From contig JAOARJ010000012.1 in the NCBI GenBank assembly GCA_025210615.1, forward strand, positions 43,490-107,489: DNA of 64,000 nucleotides, in the 5' to 3' direction. Under the pieces are notes generated by a model that saw only the letters and a list, made by a program, of their open reading frames with translations, made no database searches and was not told the DNA's origin. Both the position numbers and the translations under genes were made by a program. The DNA comes from Candidatus Altimarinota bacterium (GTDB lineage Bacteria > Patescibacteriota > Gracilibacteria > BD1-5 > UBA6164). The stretch's first letter is position 1; each line of letters begins with the position of its first letter. Positions 10,698-23,892 of this stretch are shown piece after piece.

Positions 10698-10735
10698 ATA
10701 TCTAGATTTAATATTTTATTTATAATTTAAAAATT

Positions 10736-11896
10736 ATGACAGCAGAACAACAAAAAACAATTGAAAATAATGATTTAGTAACAAGTCTATCTGACACACA
10801 AGTTAATAACGATCCTGCAGATCCAAAATATACTAATACTTCTAGAGAAAAAGAAACTTTAGTAACTATGGTAAATGCGACTAATCCTGAATGACCTAAT
10901 AAATTTGAGCAAATTGCACATGCAAATTTTGAACAAGAAATGGATAATCTCTGAAAAAAATTAGAGAAGATACAAGTTTTAATTGAAGATGCTAAAAAAT
11001 TCAATTGAATAGCAAAATTAGAAGCATTATATAAAGCAGAAGAGCAAATTGCAGATATGAGAGATACAATATCAAATATGCCGAGTACATTAACAAATGA
11101 TAATACAAATAACATAGGATGAGAATTAGATTTTTTTGAATGAGATATAGCAGCATTAAAAGCTCCTATTGAAAAACAAATACATGAAATTGCAGACTTA
11201 CAAATAGAATTAACAAAGGCAATGGAAAAAGGAGAAGATTTTATGCCATTTTTTAATAAAATACAAGCATTAAGTAGAGAATATGGTATTGATCCAAAAT
11301 CAAAAGATGTGGAAATGAAAATAGTCGAACTGGAACAAACTTGATTTAATCCTTCAACAGCGGAAAACACTAAATGAGGATATGTAGAAAAAGAAGAACA
11401 AACTGATAAAGAAAAATTTGATGCAGAAATGGCTGAACGTTCTAAAAATGGAACAAAATGAATATCATTAAAAGATATGCCAAAAGAAGAACAAGAATGG
11501 GCTAACGAAGATACATTAGTTAAAAATATCGATGATGATATAAAAAAATATGTCGAAAATTGACAACCTGATGTAGCAATAAACTACGTAAAAAGTCTTA
11601 ACCTTTCTCATAGAATAATGGAAAAATTAGGAGATATGGAAGGATATCAAGAATTAATTGATAAAGATTATAATATAAGCAAAGTTCAATATATGAGAGG
11701 ACTTGGTTTTGAATTAGAATTATATGCAAATAAAACAGATTCAAAATGACTTAATTTATTTATACAAAATAATAAAAAACAATTAGAAGCTTGGATACCA
11801 ACAGATGAAGAACAATTAAAATATGCTAATGCTGTAAATCTTAGTAAAGAAGCTAGAAAAATATTTTGAATTCCTGAACAAGAAAAGAACTCATAA
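10736..11896 (+). CDS. Hypothetical charged protein
   Basis: 386 residues from ATG 10736 to TAA 11894. It is rich in Glu, Lys, Asn and Thr, without signal peptide or transmembrane segment. Two long helical or coiled-coil stretches lie around residues 60-105 and 130-200. I do not recognise the family. Its final codons and stop form the left arm of a perfect ten-pair terminator stem. The gene faces gyrA convergently, with only 27 bases between the two stop codons. About 14 UGA codons are in frame. Confidence 0.55.
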
Positions 11897-11910
11897 TGAG
11901 TTCTTTTTAT
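11885..11910 (+). terminator. Terminator between convergent genes
   Basis: Perfect ten-pair stem (AAGAACTCAT/ATGAGTTCTT), T run on the plus strand. The hairpin may also act for gyrA on the minus strand, where the T tract is interrupted. Confidence 0.7.
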
Positions 11911-11923
11911 TTTGTCTGAATTA

Positions 11924-14452
<2,529 letters not shown>

Positions 14453-14474
14453 ATTTTATTATAAAAAAATAAAA

Positions 14475-14494
14475 AGTTTGTTTAAAAACAAACT
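14475..14494 (-). terminator. Hairpin plus T-tract in the gyrA leader region
   Basis: On the minus strand a nine-pair stem (AGTTTGTTT/AAACAAACT) is followed by TTTTTATTTTTTTAT just before the gyrA ATG. It can end transcripts of the upstream gene at 14599. It overlaps the -10 and start region of the gyrA promoter. Confidence 0.5.
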
Positions 14495-14495
14495 A

Positions 14496-14523
14496 AATAT
14501 ACTGATAAAACGTAAAAATTCAA
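14496..14523 (-). promoter_or_regulatory. Probable gyrA promoter
   Basis: On the minus strand TTGAAT (14523-14518), a 16-base spacer, then TATATT (14501-14496). The expected start is near 14489, inside the adjacent hairpin. Confidence 0.4.
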
Positions 14524-14598
14524 GTTTTAAGAAGAGTTTTTTATTTTTTCGTTAGTATAACGATAATAATATTTTTATATAATATAAAAATCCCTATA

Positions 14599-15066
14599 TT
14601 AAAGAGGATTTTTTTGTAAATAATTATGAAGTTCTTTAAATCATAATGATTTTATTTTTTGTTTTTCTTTATATGTTAGTCATTTCTTTTTTTCTAAATA
14701 ACTGTCTCTGAAATCTAATAAATTTAAATAAGCTAAAGCAAAATTAATATTTATTTCTCTTAATTCCTTGATTTGACTATCCGTTAAATCATTTCTTAAT
14801 GAAATAAGTTCTTCTCTTTTATCAATCAATCATAATATTTTCATAGCTTCATCATGAGACATCTCTTTCAATTGTTGTTTATCATCATCTGTTAAGTATT
14901 TTCTAGTAGATAATATTGAATCCGCATATTCTTTCCATAATTGATCTTGAGAACTTAATAATTTATCATTTGGAATTAATCCTCATTGTACAACATCTGT
15001 ATTAATTAAATCACTACGAACTTTAGGGTCACCAGATTGTCACTCAAATGAATTAGGTTTTGTCAT
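14599..15066 (-). CDS. Hypothetical helical protein
   Basis: 155 residues from ATG 15066 to TAA 14599. It is charged, almost entirely helical and soluble, with no recognised motif. The second half alternates Leu and charged residues, as in a coiled coil (REELISLRNDLTDSQIKELR). It has its own promoter (15120-15148). Its 5' leader holds a five-copy ATAAT repeat. It lies upstream of gyrA on the same strand with a terminator-like hairpin between them. Function unknown. Confidence 0.55.
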
Positions 15067-15075
15067 ATTTCTAAA

Positions 15076-15100
15076 ATAATATAATATAATATAATATAAT
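15076..15100. repeat. Five tandem ATAAT units in a 5' leader
   Basis: Five exact copies of a pentanucleotide lie between the promoter and start codon of the gene at 14599-15066. Confidence 0.85.
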
Positions 15101-15119
15101 AACAATGTATTACATGCAT

Positions 15120-15148
15120 ATATTACACTATTTTTTATATATTTGCAA
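15120..15148 (-). promoter_or_regulatory. Promoter, TTGCAA type, minus strand
   Basis: Minus-strand TTGCAA (15148-15143), 17-base spacer, TAATAT (15125-15120). Drives the gene starting at 15066. Confidence 0.45.
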
Positions 15149-15159
15149 ATATTTAATTT

Positions 15160-16686
15160 TTATTGTTTTCTATAAGAAAGCGCTTCCAAAATATGCGTAG
15201 AAGTAATTATATCATCTCCTCATAAATCTGCTATAGTCCTTGATAATTTCAAAATCCTAAAATAACTTCTTGATGATAAATTCATACTCGTTGTTGCTCT
15301 TGCTAAAATCGTATCAGCTTCTTCATCTAAGCAGCAATATTTTTTTATTAACTTACTTTGCATCTCACTATTTGTCAAAATAGAGTGTTCTTTTAATCTA
15401 GCTTTTTGTAAATTTCTCGCCTTTTCTACTCTGCGTTTTATCTTATTTGAAGACTCATTTTTATCAAATCATTTTTTTATATCAAGCTCTTCTATATCAA
15501 GACGAGGTACTTCAATAAACATATCTATCCTGTCTAAAAGCGGACCAGATAACTTTGCATTATAATTTTGAATTTGAAAATTTGAACAAGTACATTCTTT
15601 ATCAGGGTCAGTCAAAAATCCACAAGGACAAGGATTCATTGCTCATAACAAAATAAATTTTGATGGATAAGTATAACTAGCATTCACTCTATTTACAGTA
15701 ATTTGTCCATCTTCTAGGGGTTGTCTAAGCACTTCTAAAATATTTTTATTAAACTCAAGCATTTCATCTAAAAACAAAACTCATTTATGCGCTAGACTTA
15801 TTTCTCAAGGGCTCGCATTCCTCCCTCAACCTATTATACTAGCTCACGAAGCCGTATGATGAACTGTTCTAAAAGGACGTTTAAAAATTATCGGATTTTC
15901 ACTATCGAGCATCCCTGAAATAGAATAAATTTTCGATACTTCAATAGATTCATCAATATCTAAATCCGGCAATATTGTACTAAAAGTTCTCGCCAATAAA
16001 GTTTTTCAACTCCCAGGAGGCCCATTCATAATAATATTATGGCCTCAAGCTGCTGCTATCTCTAAAGCCCTTTTCGCATTTTCTTGTCATACAATATATT
16101 GAAAATCAAAATTATTTATTTCATCAATTTGAAGACTTTTAAAGTCTATCGGCGGCTCTATATCTAAATCTTTATCACCATTTAACATCATAGTTAAATC
16201 TTTCAAATTATTTACTCAAATTATATCTATTCATGGTATTATAGAAGCTTCTTTTGCATTTTCTTTGGGTACAAAAATTCTTTTATAACCTTTTTCTTTT
16301 GCTCAAATTGTTGCTGGCAGCACACTAGAAATTTTCCTAACTCATCAATCTAATCATAATTCTCAAATAAAAACAGAATTTTTTATATGCGTAGAATCAA
16401 AAATAAAATCGCTTTTGTACAAAATCCCCACTGCCATAGGTAAATCAAAGCTCGGTCAAGTCTTACGAATATCTGCTGGAGCTAAATTTATAACTATTCT
16501 TCATTTTGGTAATTTCGCTCAAATAGATTTTAAAGCTGACTTTATTCTTTCTCTACTTTCTTGTACTCATTGGTCAGGAAGTCATACAATTATAAAGTTT
16601 GGTAATCCATTATTTATATCTACTTCTACATCTATAATATCGCTTTTTAATCAGTTTACTGTTATAGATTTTACTAAATTCGTCAT
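15160..16686 (-). CDS. comM: ComM/YifB family AAA+ ATPase (Mg-chelatase-like)
   Basis: 508 residues, the usual ComM length. An N-terminal Lon-like ChlI domain ([20 protein letters not shown]) precedes an AAA+ domain with Walker A GPPGSGKTLL, Walker B GVLFLDE and the family phrase GAMNPCPCG. The C-terminal Mg-chelatase lid has [12 protein letters not shown] and [18 protein letters not shown]. ComM is a hexameric branch-migration helicase that extends integration of imported DNA during natural transformation, so it fits with the type IV pilus genes as part of DNA uptake and recombination. The start is ATG 16686, 44 bases after the expected transcript start. Confidence 0.93.
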
Positions 16687-16736
16687 TATTATTTAATATC
16701 AAAAAATAAATACTCTTATAATTAAAGTATATATTT

Positions 16737-16764
16737 AATATATTAAATTATATTTTTTTGTCAA
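16737..16764 (-). promoter_or_regulatory. Promoter of comM
   Basis: Minus-strand TTGACA (16764-16759), 16-base spacer, TATATT (16742-16737). Confidence 0.5.
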
Positions 16765-16799
16765 AACTTTTTATATACTTTTATTTTTAAGTTTAATTG

Positions 16800-16838
16800 T
16801 AATAAAAAATTCCCCCCGAAGATTTCTCTCCAGGGGGT
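16800..16838 (-). terminator. GC-rich terminator of the 16870-17337 gene
   Basis: Minus-strand stem CCCCC...GGGGGG (outer arms, inner GGAGA/TCTTC-like pairing), followed by AATTTTTTATT. It lies 31 bases after the stop codon. Confidence 0.65.
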
Positions 16839-16869
16839 ATAAACAAACAATGAAAAAGAAATTAAAGAT

Positions 16870-17337
16870 TTATTCAATATACCAGTAATAGGCTATCCAA
16901 AAATACCTCCTGCCATTCTCAGCAAGCCTTTTGGTTTTGAGCTGGTTATATTTTTCCAGCTGTTTTTCTTCTATAAAAGCCAACATTTCGTTGACCTCAT
17001 CCAAATATTCAGAAGGAATCAATTCCATTCCTCCCTTACCTTTGTATCTATAATCTACAAACTTGCAGACGCCAGTGGGATATATTTCAAAAACCGTCGC
17101 GATGTCATCCTTTAGTATCCTTAGATACACCCACCGTTGATTAACAGTTCGACATCTGGTCCGCGAACCAGAGTTAAGATTAAAGGATATCCTAAAACTA
17201 TCTTCAATCTTTCTATCAATAATATTGACAAACTCCTTTTCTATCTCAGCATGTTTCGGCGAAATTATCCCCGCGTACGCCTGGTATGTTTGAAGAGAAA
17301 GCACTACCAACAACACTGCGATAAAGAAATTTTTCAT
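16870..17337 (-). CDS. Secreted protein with standard-code, foreign-looking composition
   Basis: 155 residues with a clear signal peptide (KNFFIAVLLVVLSLQTYQAY, then A-G). The mature part is mixed alpha/beta and ends in a Tyr/Trp-rich tail (YFWIAYYWYIE). I do not recognise the family. The gene differs from its neighbours in three ways: no in-frame UGA, all glycines GGN, and visibly higher G+C (24 of 60 bases in 16981-17040, against 13 of 60 in 17881-17940). It also has a strong purine-rich Shine-Dalgarno (GGGGGAG) seven bases before the ATG, which native genes here mostly lack. These features suggest recent acquisition from an organism using the standard code. Confidence 0.75.
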   Translation of the reverse strand: MKNFFIAVLLVVLSLQTYQAYAGIISPKHAEIEKEFVNIIDRKIEDSFRISFNLNSGSRTRCRTVNQRWVYLRILKDDIATVFEIYPTGVCKFVDYRYKGKGGMELIPSEYLDEVNEMLAFIEEKQLEKYNQLKTKRLAENGRRYFWIAYYWYIE

Positions 17338-17362
17338 TGTAAAACTCCCCCTTTTTTTTTAT

Positions 17363-17380
17363 TTTGTCAAAATCGACAAA
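17363..17380. promoter_or_regulatory. Inverted repeat upstream of the foreign-looking gene
   Basis: TTTGTC-AAAATC-GACAAA, perfect six-base arms, 26 bases ahead of the ATG at 17337. A TTGACA sits just outside it on the minus strand. It could be an operator. Confidence 0.4.
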
Positions 17381-17421
17381 TATATAATATATGTCAAGTT
17401 TTTTTATATGTTTTTATAAAA

Positions 17422-17450
17422 AATAAAAGCCAGTATTTAAACTAGCTTTA
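17422..17450 (-). terminator. Terminator of the membrane-protein pair
   Basis: Minus-strand AAGCTAGT/ACTGGCTT stem (one G-U pair) followed by TTATTTTTT, just beyond the stop at 17457. Confidence 0.6.
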
Positions 17451-17456
17451 TATTAT

Positions 17457-19628
17457 TTAAGTTGTTGTTTTCTTTTTTAAGTCTTTATAAAGTTGTTCTA
17501 ATGCATCATCTGTCATAGTAGATTCATCAATATCAGGAGCAAGAGCTTTGATAATAGTCTTAAGAATTTTGGCTCATATTTCACCATTTACATCTCCACT
17601 CTTCATTAATCTAGCAAACGCAGCATCATCATTATTTAATAATAAGTTACTTATATCTTTTATATCAGTAATATCTTTAAATTTATTTGCATTATCTATG
17701 TTAATAGTAGTATTATTTTCTTCATCTCAAATAACAAACTCTTGAGATTTAGTTCATTTCATTCATATCTCAACATTAAAATTTCTTGGTGAACCTGTCA
17801 ATTCTCATTCTTTATAAACCTTAAACTCATTCCCTTTTTCATTATATTTACCTTCTCTAAATTCTCTATAAATTTTTTCATTTCAATTTGCAAATAATTT
17901 AAACAGATTATCTTTCTTAGTAAAGTCATCACTATTAGTTCAATATTTTTCTTTTAATTTCTTAGCTAAAGCTGGATCTTTATTAATGGCTTCTCAGAAT
18001 GCTTTTAATGCTTTTTCTCATTCATCACTATTAATTCAAAGCTCTTTGATAAATGGCTCAAATTCTTTCATAGCTTTCTTTATACTAGCTTCTGTGGCTG
18101 GATTATCTCTAAGTCCATCAAGCATTTTATAATATCAATTTCTATCAAAATTGGCTCACATGGCATTCATAATTCCTGTATTATATCTATTTGCTTTATT
18201 AACGGACCTTTGTTCAATAGCGGCAGCGGGCACAGCACTAAGTCTTCATAATCACTTGATATCAAGTCAAGCAAAAGGAATAGGAGTATATTGAGGTAAA
18301 GATGAAACAAGTCATCATATATTTTTACCAAAAGTAGCAATAGGCTCTATAACGGCTCCTGTAATTTCCGAGCCTTTCAAGGCTGCCATTACTGTTATCC
18401 GGATAATAGCTAAAGTAATACAATTTATAATTAGATTTCATACTGGTCATAAAATGACATTTCATACTCATCATTGAAAAATTGGTGATTTTTGCCAATT
18501 AAATAAATCTCATTTAATTGTTATAAGATTACCTCAACCTTTAGTTTTTAAAGTCGTTGTTTGACTATCTTTATCATAATCTACTGACATTTGTCATTGT
18601 TGTACTGGAGATTCTATTTTACTTTGTACAACTTTTAAGAAAAATATTCAGAATGATAAAGCTGCTCATACATAAACAGGTACAAAGGCTAGAGATAAAA
18701 ATTGTTTAAATTCAAAACTTTTCATTGATTCTCCGCCAGAACCAAAATAAAAAAGTAATCAAAATAATGGCGAAGCAATCATAAATAACCAAACCCGAAC
18801 AATCCTAACAAATAGTGCAAAAAACATAGATACAAGCAACACAATGTATACTACAAAAAATATTACTTTAAATAACTGAAAGATTATAAGCGACAATGAA
18901 TTAGCAATAGTTCACTGAACCAATTGTTCTTTCCAAACTTTTCATATATTTTGGAATCATAATAAATCATATGAATAAACAGCTAATAAATTATAAGGAG
19001 AAGTTTCTAAAAGATTCTTTATTGATAAATTATTTTTTTCATCATAATGAACATATTCTGAAAAATCTCATCAACCAGTTATATCTCACATTTTTGATAA
19101 TTTATTTACATCTATTGTTATATTAGATGGAATAACTTCTCTATCAAAAATCTTTGAATCATATTTTTGTGGAAAAACTGACGCTGGTAATTGCATAACA
19201 GAAGCTGTTAATACGGAGCTTAAACTCACAACAAACTGCACTATAAACCAAGTAAAAGGCACCATAATAACTCATACAATAAACTTCGGTAGAGCTGTTT
19301 TTAAAGCAAAATTATCTCATCATTTTCAAATAATATTCATGAAAGCAATTACTATCAACAAAAAAGCAAAAATTAAATAAACAATATTCGACATAAGTAT
19401 CCAAAGCTCTTTCATAATACCTTCCATGCCAAAAATAGTACCATTTATCCAATCAGGAGATAAAAGCCGTCAAAGTAGAATAGTAATAAGCGACATTATA
19501 AGAGTTCAAATAGTGATTATTAAATCAATAAAATACAAAAGAAAATCCTTAGGAGAACCTGAATCTCCTGCAGCAAATGCCACACTAGGAATGAACAGTA
19601 ATAATGTTATTAATATTGCTTTTTTCAT
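17457..19628 (-). CDS. Multi-pass membrane protein, TrbL/VirB6-like (copy 2)
   Basis: 723 residues. A signal peptide (MKKAILITLLLFIPSVAFA) is followed by three hydrophobic segments within residues 28-135. An exposed loop, two or three long hydrophobic stretches (about 255-310 and 330-355), another near 420-450, and a soluble C-terminal tail of about 270 residues complete it. The overall plan resembles TrbL/VirB6 channel subunits of type IV secretion, but I see no diagnostic motif, so this is tentative. It shares DNFALKTALPKFI, MVPFTWFIVQF and the whole layout with the gene directly upstream (19657-21924), so the two are paralogues from a tandem duplication. About 45 UGA codons are in frame. 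No VirB4/VirD4 ATPase lies nearby. Confidence 0.65.
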
Positions 19629-19656
19629 ATTAGAATATTATTTAATAATTTTTATT

Positions 19657-21924
19657 TTAATTACCTGAAGTATTTCAATCATCATCTGGATCTAAATTAG
19701 GTACTCCACGAGTTTGTAATTCTTGTAAAGTAACTTCTCTTCAAAATAATTCTTTCAATATTTTTGAAATATATTTATCGTAACTTCAACTAGACATAAG
19801 GTCTTTTAATTCATCTACTTGAGCTTGAGTTAAATCTGCTAAATCATTTACAATACCTAGTTCTACAGATGTATATTCTCATCAATCTATATATTCTATT
19901 GTCTTCTTACCTGTTTCATTTTCTTCTATAAGTCTTATATTATTATCATGATTAATTTGTGTTTCTTTCAGTTTAGTTTTTCAAGATAATACTCTCACTT
20001 CATCTCAAGGATTATTCCATGCTTCTACTGTCACTTTAACAGTAGAGCCAGCTCATCAACCTGCTCAAGTTCAAGAAGTCATTCTCATATATTCTGTAAC
20101 CTTTGAAGCACGACGGTCACCAAGAATAAGTCTTGCTCAAGCTCTTGTCAATTTTCCATTTTCATCCATCAATTTTTTCGCTTGTTCAATAGTAACTCAT
20201 GATTTATCTAATTCTCTGGCGGCAAAACTCAAATCTCTCTTTTGTAATTCTGATAAAACTCTCTTTTCTAACTCCCTTACCTTAGGATTATTTCTTCAGA
20301 ATTTTTGAGCTAATGATTTAAGTTCGTCTAACAATGCTCTTAATGATGCTTCTGTATTTACTTGTTGTGCTTGTTGTTGTAATTCTACCATTTTCGCAGT
20401 ATTGATAGTACTTCAAGCTCAAAGCATTTCATAAAGTTTATCTTCATATACTGATGTTTTTTTAGCAGAAGCTGTTTCCAAAGCCTTTTTAGGAAATTCA
20501 CTCGCTTTCTCAAAACTCTTCATACTTAATCCACCAGGAGCAATTGGAATATTTTGAGGAAGTTTCTTCATAAGATTTCAAACATCTTGTCATATTTTTA
20601 TTATAGGAGCTGCCGCTGCCTCCGTAATAGAACTACTTTTAAACGCAGCCATAACAGAAAGCCGTAATATAGTAATACCAAATAAATACATTATAAGTCT
20701 TGCAAAAATATTTACTCAATCTCAACTTTGGTTTCAAGATTTAGGGAAAATATCTCAAATAACAGTTACTGTAACAGGGGCTATATTAATTATAGTTTTT
20801 CATGGTTCTGCTTCGGTAAAAACTGTTTGCGATTTATATTTTGCATTCGTTGAAATCAGACTTATAAACAAAAGTCAAAAAGATAAGGCTGCAGCTACAT
20901 AAACAGGCACTAATACAAGTGATATAAATTCTTTGAAAGTAAATTTTTTTAACTTCTCTCATCAAAATCAATCTCAGAAAAAATACATTATTCAAAAAAA
21001 TGGAGAGAATATTGTATAAAGCCATAAATAAGCGGTTCTCATAAATAGTGCTAAAAATAATCACATAAGTATTACTACAAAAACTATGAAAAATGCAAAA
21101 TTAAAAATTATTTTAATAATAATATCAAATACTGAAACTGTTCAAGAAAGCCAACTACTAGTATCTAATTTTGTTAATTCTCAAAAATTAAAAACTCAAT
21201 ATAAATAAACATACATAACTCAAAATGGATTTTTTTGAAGATATTCTCCAAAAGTATAATCACACTCCTCTTCACTAGAACATCATTCATAATTAGCTTT
21301 AGGTTTTAATCAACCTGGTGTTCAAATTCAGTCCACATTGATAGTCCATCAATTTTTAGGTATTTTTATAAATTGATTAACAGTTCATCCAGCTTTATCT
21401 GCAATGATATCAGTTGGAAGTGTTAAAACAGATACTGTTAAAACAGAACTAAGACTTATAAAAAACTGAACAATAAACCAAGTAAATGGTACCATTATCA
21501 AAGAAATAATAAATTTTGGTAATGCTGTTTTTAAGGCATAATTATCTCATCATTTTCAGATAATATTCATAAAAGCTATAATAACTAATATGAAAGCAAA
21601 AGCTAAATAAACAATATTACTAATCATTATCCATAATTCCCTAAAAACGGAGTCTAATCAAAAAATAGTTCAAGTCGTCCAATCAACTGTCATAAGCCAT
21701 CAAACCAAAGCAGAAAACGCTCCCGCAATAAAAAAACAGACTTCCAAAAGAGCTTTTACTCACTCTGAAATAGCCTCAACTGTAATTCAAAAAATAGATT
21801 TATCTGTTGCTGCAAAAGTAGTTTCTGTACTTAATGCGAACAAAATAAAAATTCAAAATATGATTTTTTTATAATTTGTTTTTATAAATTTTTTTAGTTT
21901 ATTTAATTTCAATTTTTTAAACAT
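19657..21924 (-). CDS. Multi-pass membrane protein, TrbL/VirB6-like (copy 1)
   Basis: 755 residues from ATG 21924 to TAA 19657. It has the same architecture as its downstream paralogue. An N-terminal hydrophobic leader is followed by a cluster of transmembrane segments containing DNYALKTALPKFI and MVPFTWFIVQFF. A Cys-containing exposed loop (CSSEEECDY) may hold a disulphide. Further transmembrane segments and a long soluble, helical C-terminal domain follow. The C-terminal domains of the two copies differ more than the membrane parts, as if each binds its own partner. 28 bases separate the genes, so one transcript is likely. A secretion or DNA-transfer channel is possible, but unproven. Confidence 0.65.
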
Positions 21925-22011
21925 ATTTTTATTGCTTTTTATAATTTTTTTTATAAATTTTATAGATTTTTATAATCTTATCATATTTCTAAAAATTTTG
22001 CAAAGATATTT

Positions 22012-23148
22012 TTACTTTTTTTCTGTATTTCAAAGCGATGATTTTATATACTGCATAACAATATATCAAGTAGAAAACGCCAGTTGTAAATTATATCATC
22101 AAGTTTTACCTGTAATATCAAGAATTTCTCAAATAAAAAATAAATTTTGCACCTTTTTACTTTGCAAATTATTATCTAATTCATCTAATAAAATTCATCA
22201 TCAAGTCACTTTCGCTTCCCTCCAACTTCTAAAACTATGTAAATCTAGCTCTATAATACTTTTTTCTTGCGATAAATCAAAAAATTTAATAACTTTTTTA
22301 GAAGTATTTTCTAAATCAAAAAATAATTCTGCTGAAAAACCTTTTAAATCATCAGTATTCTTCCCTATTTTATCAAGATATTCTCATATTTTTAAAACGC
22401 TATTAAAAATAATCGGTCAGCTCAATCAAAAATGCGTAAATAATAATGGGCCGCTCTCACTATAAACGACTTTATCTTTATATTTTATATTTATTTTTAA
22501 TTTTACACTTGTTCAAGAAATATCTTCTAATTTTTTTACGCAAGTGATTCAGCATAATCATCTATAAATACCAGAACTTTTTATTCAAAATTCTCAAGCA
22601 AAATTATATCAGTCTCCTGTTGTTCATAAATCCATAAAACTTCTTCATCAAGTAGAAATTACAACTTTTTTTCAGAAAAACTCTTCATTTTTTTCTGTTT
22701 TTATTATAAAAATATCATTTTTTTCATCTTTTTTTACACTTTTTACACTTTTTTTTAACTTTATTTCCACATTATTCTCTCTATTTTTTTTTAATAACAA
22801 CTCTAAAAAATCTTTTGATTTTCAAGATTTCAAAAGCATTCTACCTCTATCTTCTTCGACTAGTTCTAAATTATTTTCGCTAGCAAATGCCATTAAATCC
22901 CAATTATTATATTTTGAAAAAATACTTTTTAAAGCTTTTTTATTTTGACCGAAATAATCTAACTCTTCATCTATATTCATATTTGTTATATTTGCCCTTC
23001 ATCATCAGCTTAGAAGCAGTTTGGTTCCTAAACTACCAGTTTTTTCTAAAATTAAAGTTTTTATTTTTTTATCACTGTGAGCTCAAGCGAAAAGCGAACT
23101 TGCTCATCATCAAATAAAAATCACATCATATATTATATTATTTATCAT
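22012..23148 (-). CDS. BaiN/HI0933-type NAD(P)/FAD-dependent flavoprotein
   Basis: 378 residues. The N-terminal FAD-binding Rossmann motif (IFIGGGASSLFAGAHS) has its GGG encoded by three consecutive UGA codons. The family signatures follow: LLLSGGGRANITN, the KVVISTGGRSF segment, LFTHFGLSGP, KVTGGGI and the C-terminal GEILDITGKTGGYNLQLAF. The YhiN/BaiN/HI0933 family comprises flavin oxidoreductases whose substrates are mostly unknown; some act on bile-acid intermediates. It is slightly shorter than typical members (about 400). It lies upstream of the paralogous membrane proteins on the same strand, with 87 bases between. The reading fits the family throughout, so function is confident only at family level. 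Confidence 0.9.
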
Positions 23149-23203
23149 AATTATTTATTTTTTATAAAATTTTGCTTATTATACATAAATTTTTCATATT
23201 ACA

Positions 23204-23232
23204 AAAAAACACTAAATTTATTAGCGTTTTTT
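23204..23232 (-). terminator. Terminator after the 23235-23693 gene
   Basis: Minus-strand AACGCTAA/TTAGTGTT stem (G-U pair on this strand, A-C mismatch on the other), followed by TTTTTTG. The pairing favours minus-strand use. Confidence 0.6.
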
Positions 23233-23234
23233 AT

Positions 23235-23693
23235 TTATTTCATTGTAATATTTATTGTTCATCAACTTATTCCATCTTCTTCAATATAAAAAGTTTCATT
23301 ATAAATTTCTACACAAACTCTTCTATTTGGAGAATTTCAAATAATATTCATACTTCTAAAATATTTTTTCCCTATAAATAACTCTTGCTCAATTTCATCA
23401 GCAATTTTAGTATTAGTTTTATCTTTATCATCCAAAAACTCTTTTACTTTAAGTAATATAAGTAGGATATTATTTATATCTTCTTCTGAATTGATTTTTG
23501 TTTCTAAAGTCTCTTTTATTTCTCAAATCTCTTTTTTTCATTTTTCATTTTGATCTACTATTAAGTTAGAGACTTCAGTCGCAATTCTTTCTATCATAAT
23601 TTTTGCAGCTCAACTTTCAGAGCTTTGTTCATTTGCTCATTCAGCTCAAAGTTCAGCTAAAGAAGGACTTTTTGTTGGTTTATCTCCTGCCAT
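23235..23693 (-). CDS. Hypothetical protein
   Basis: 152 residues, unrecognised. The first 40 residues are Ala/Glu/Ser-rich with several UGA glycines. A charged helical region (residues 45-100) and a short beta-rich end containing SPNRRVCVEIYNETFYIEED follow. It has no signal peptide or transmembrane segment. It stands alone between two terminators, downstream of the hibernation-factor gene and upstream of the flavoprotein. Confidence 0.5.
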
Positions 23694-23816
23694 TGTCTAA
23701 AAAATTAAAAAATATTTTTTTATATTATAATAATATATATAAAATAGTCAAAATAATATTCAGTTTAAAAAACTCACTAAATTAATAGAAAGTTTTATTT
23801 TATTTTTAAATTTTTA

Positions 23817-23847
23817 AAAGCCCCCTTTTATTAAAAAGGAGGCAAAA
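23817..23847 (-). terminator. Terminator after the hibernation-factor-like gene
   Basis: Minus-strand GCCTCCTTTTT/AAAAGGGGGC stem with TTTT tract, 46 bases beyond the stop at 23893. Confidence 0.6.
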
Positions 23848-23892
23848 ATTGATTTCGTATTTATGTTTTTTCTGTTTATCTTTCTATAAATA

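Noticed and set aside
10720..11370. 216-codon minus-strand frame
   Set aside because: Antisense shadow of the 10736-11896 gene, which continues in frame with its own promoter and terminator.
23077..23381. Several overlapping short plus-strand frames
   Set aside because: They overlap the flavoprotein and 23235 genes on the other strand and show no coding pattern.
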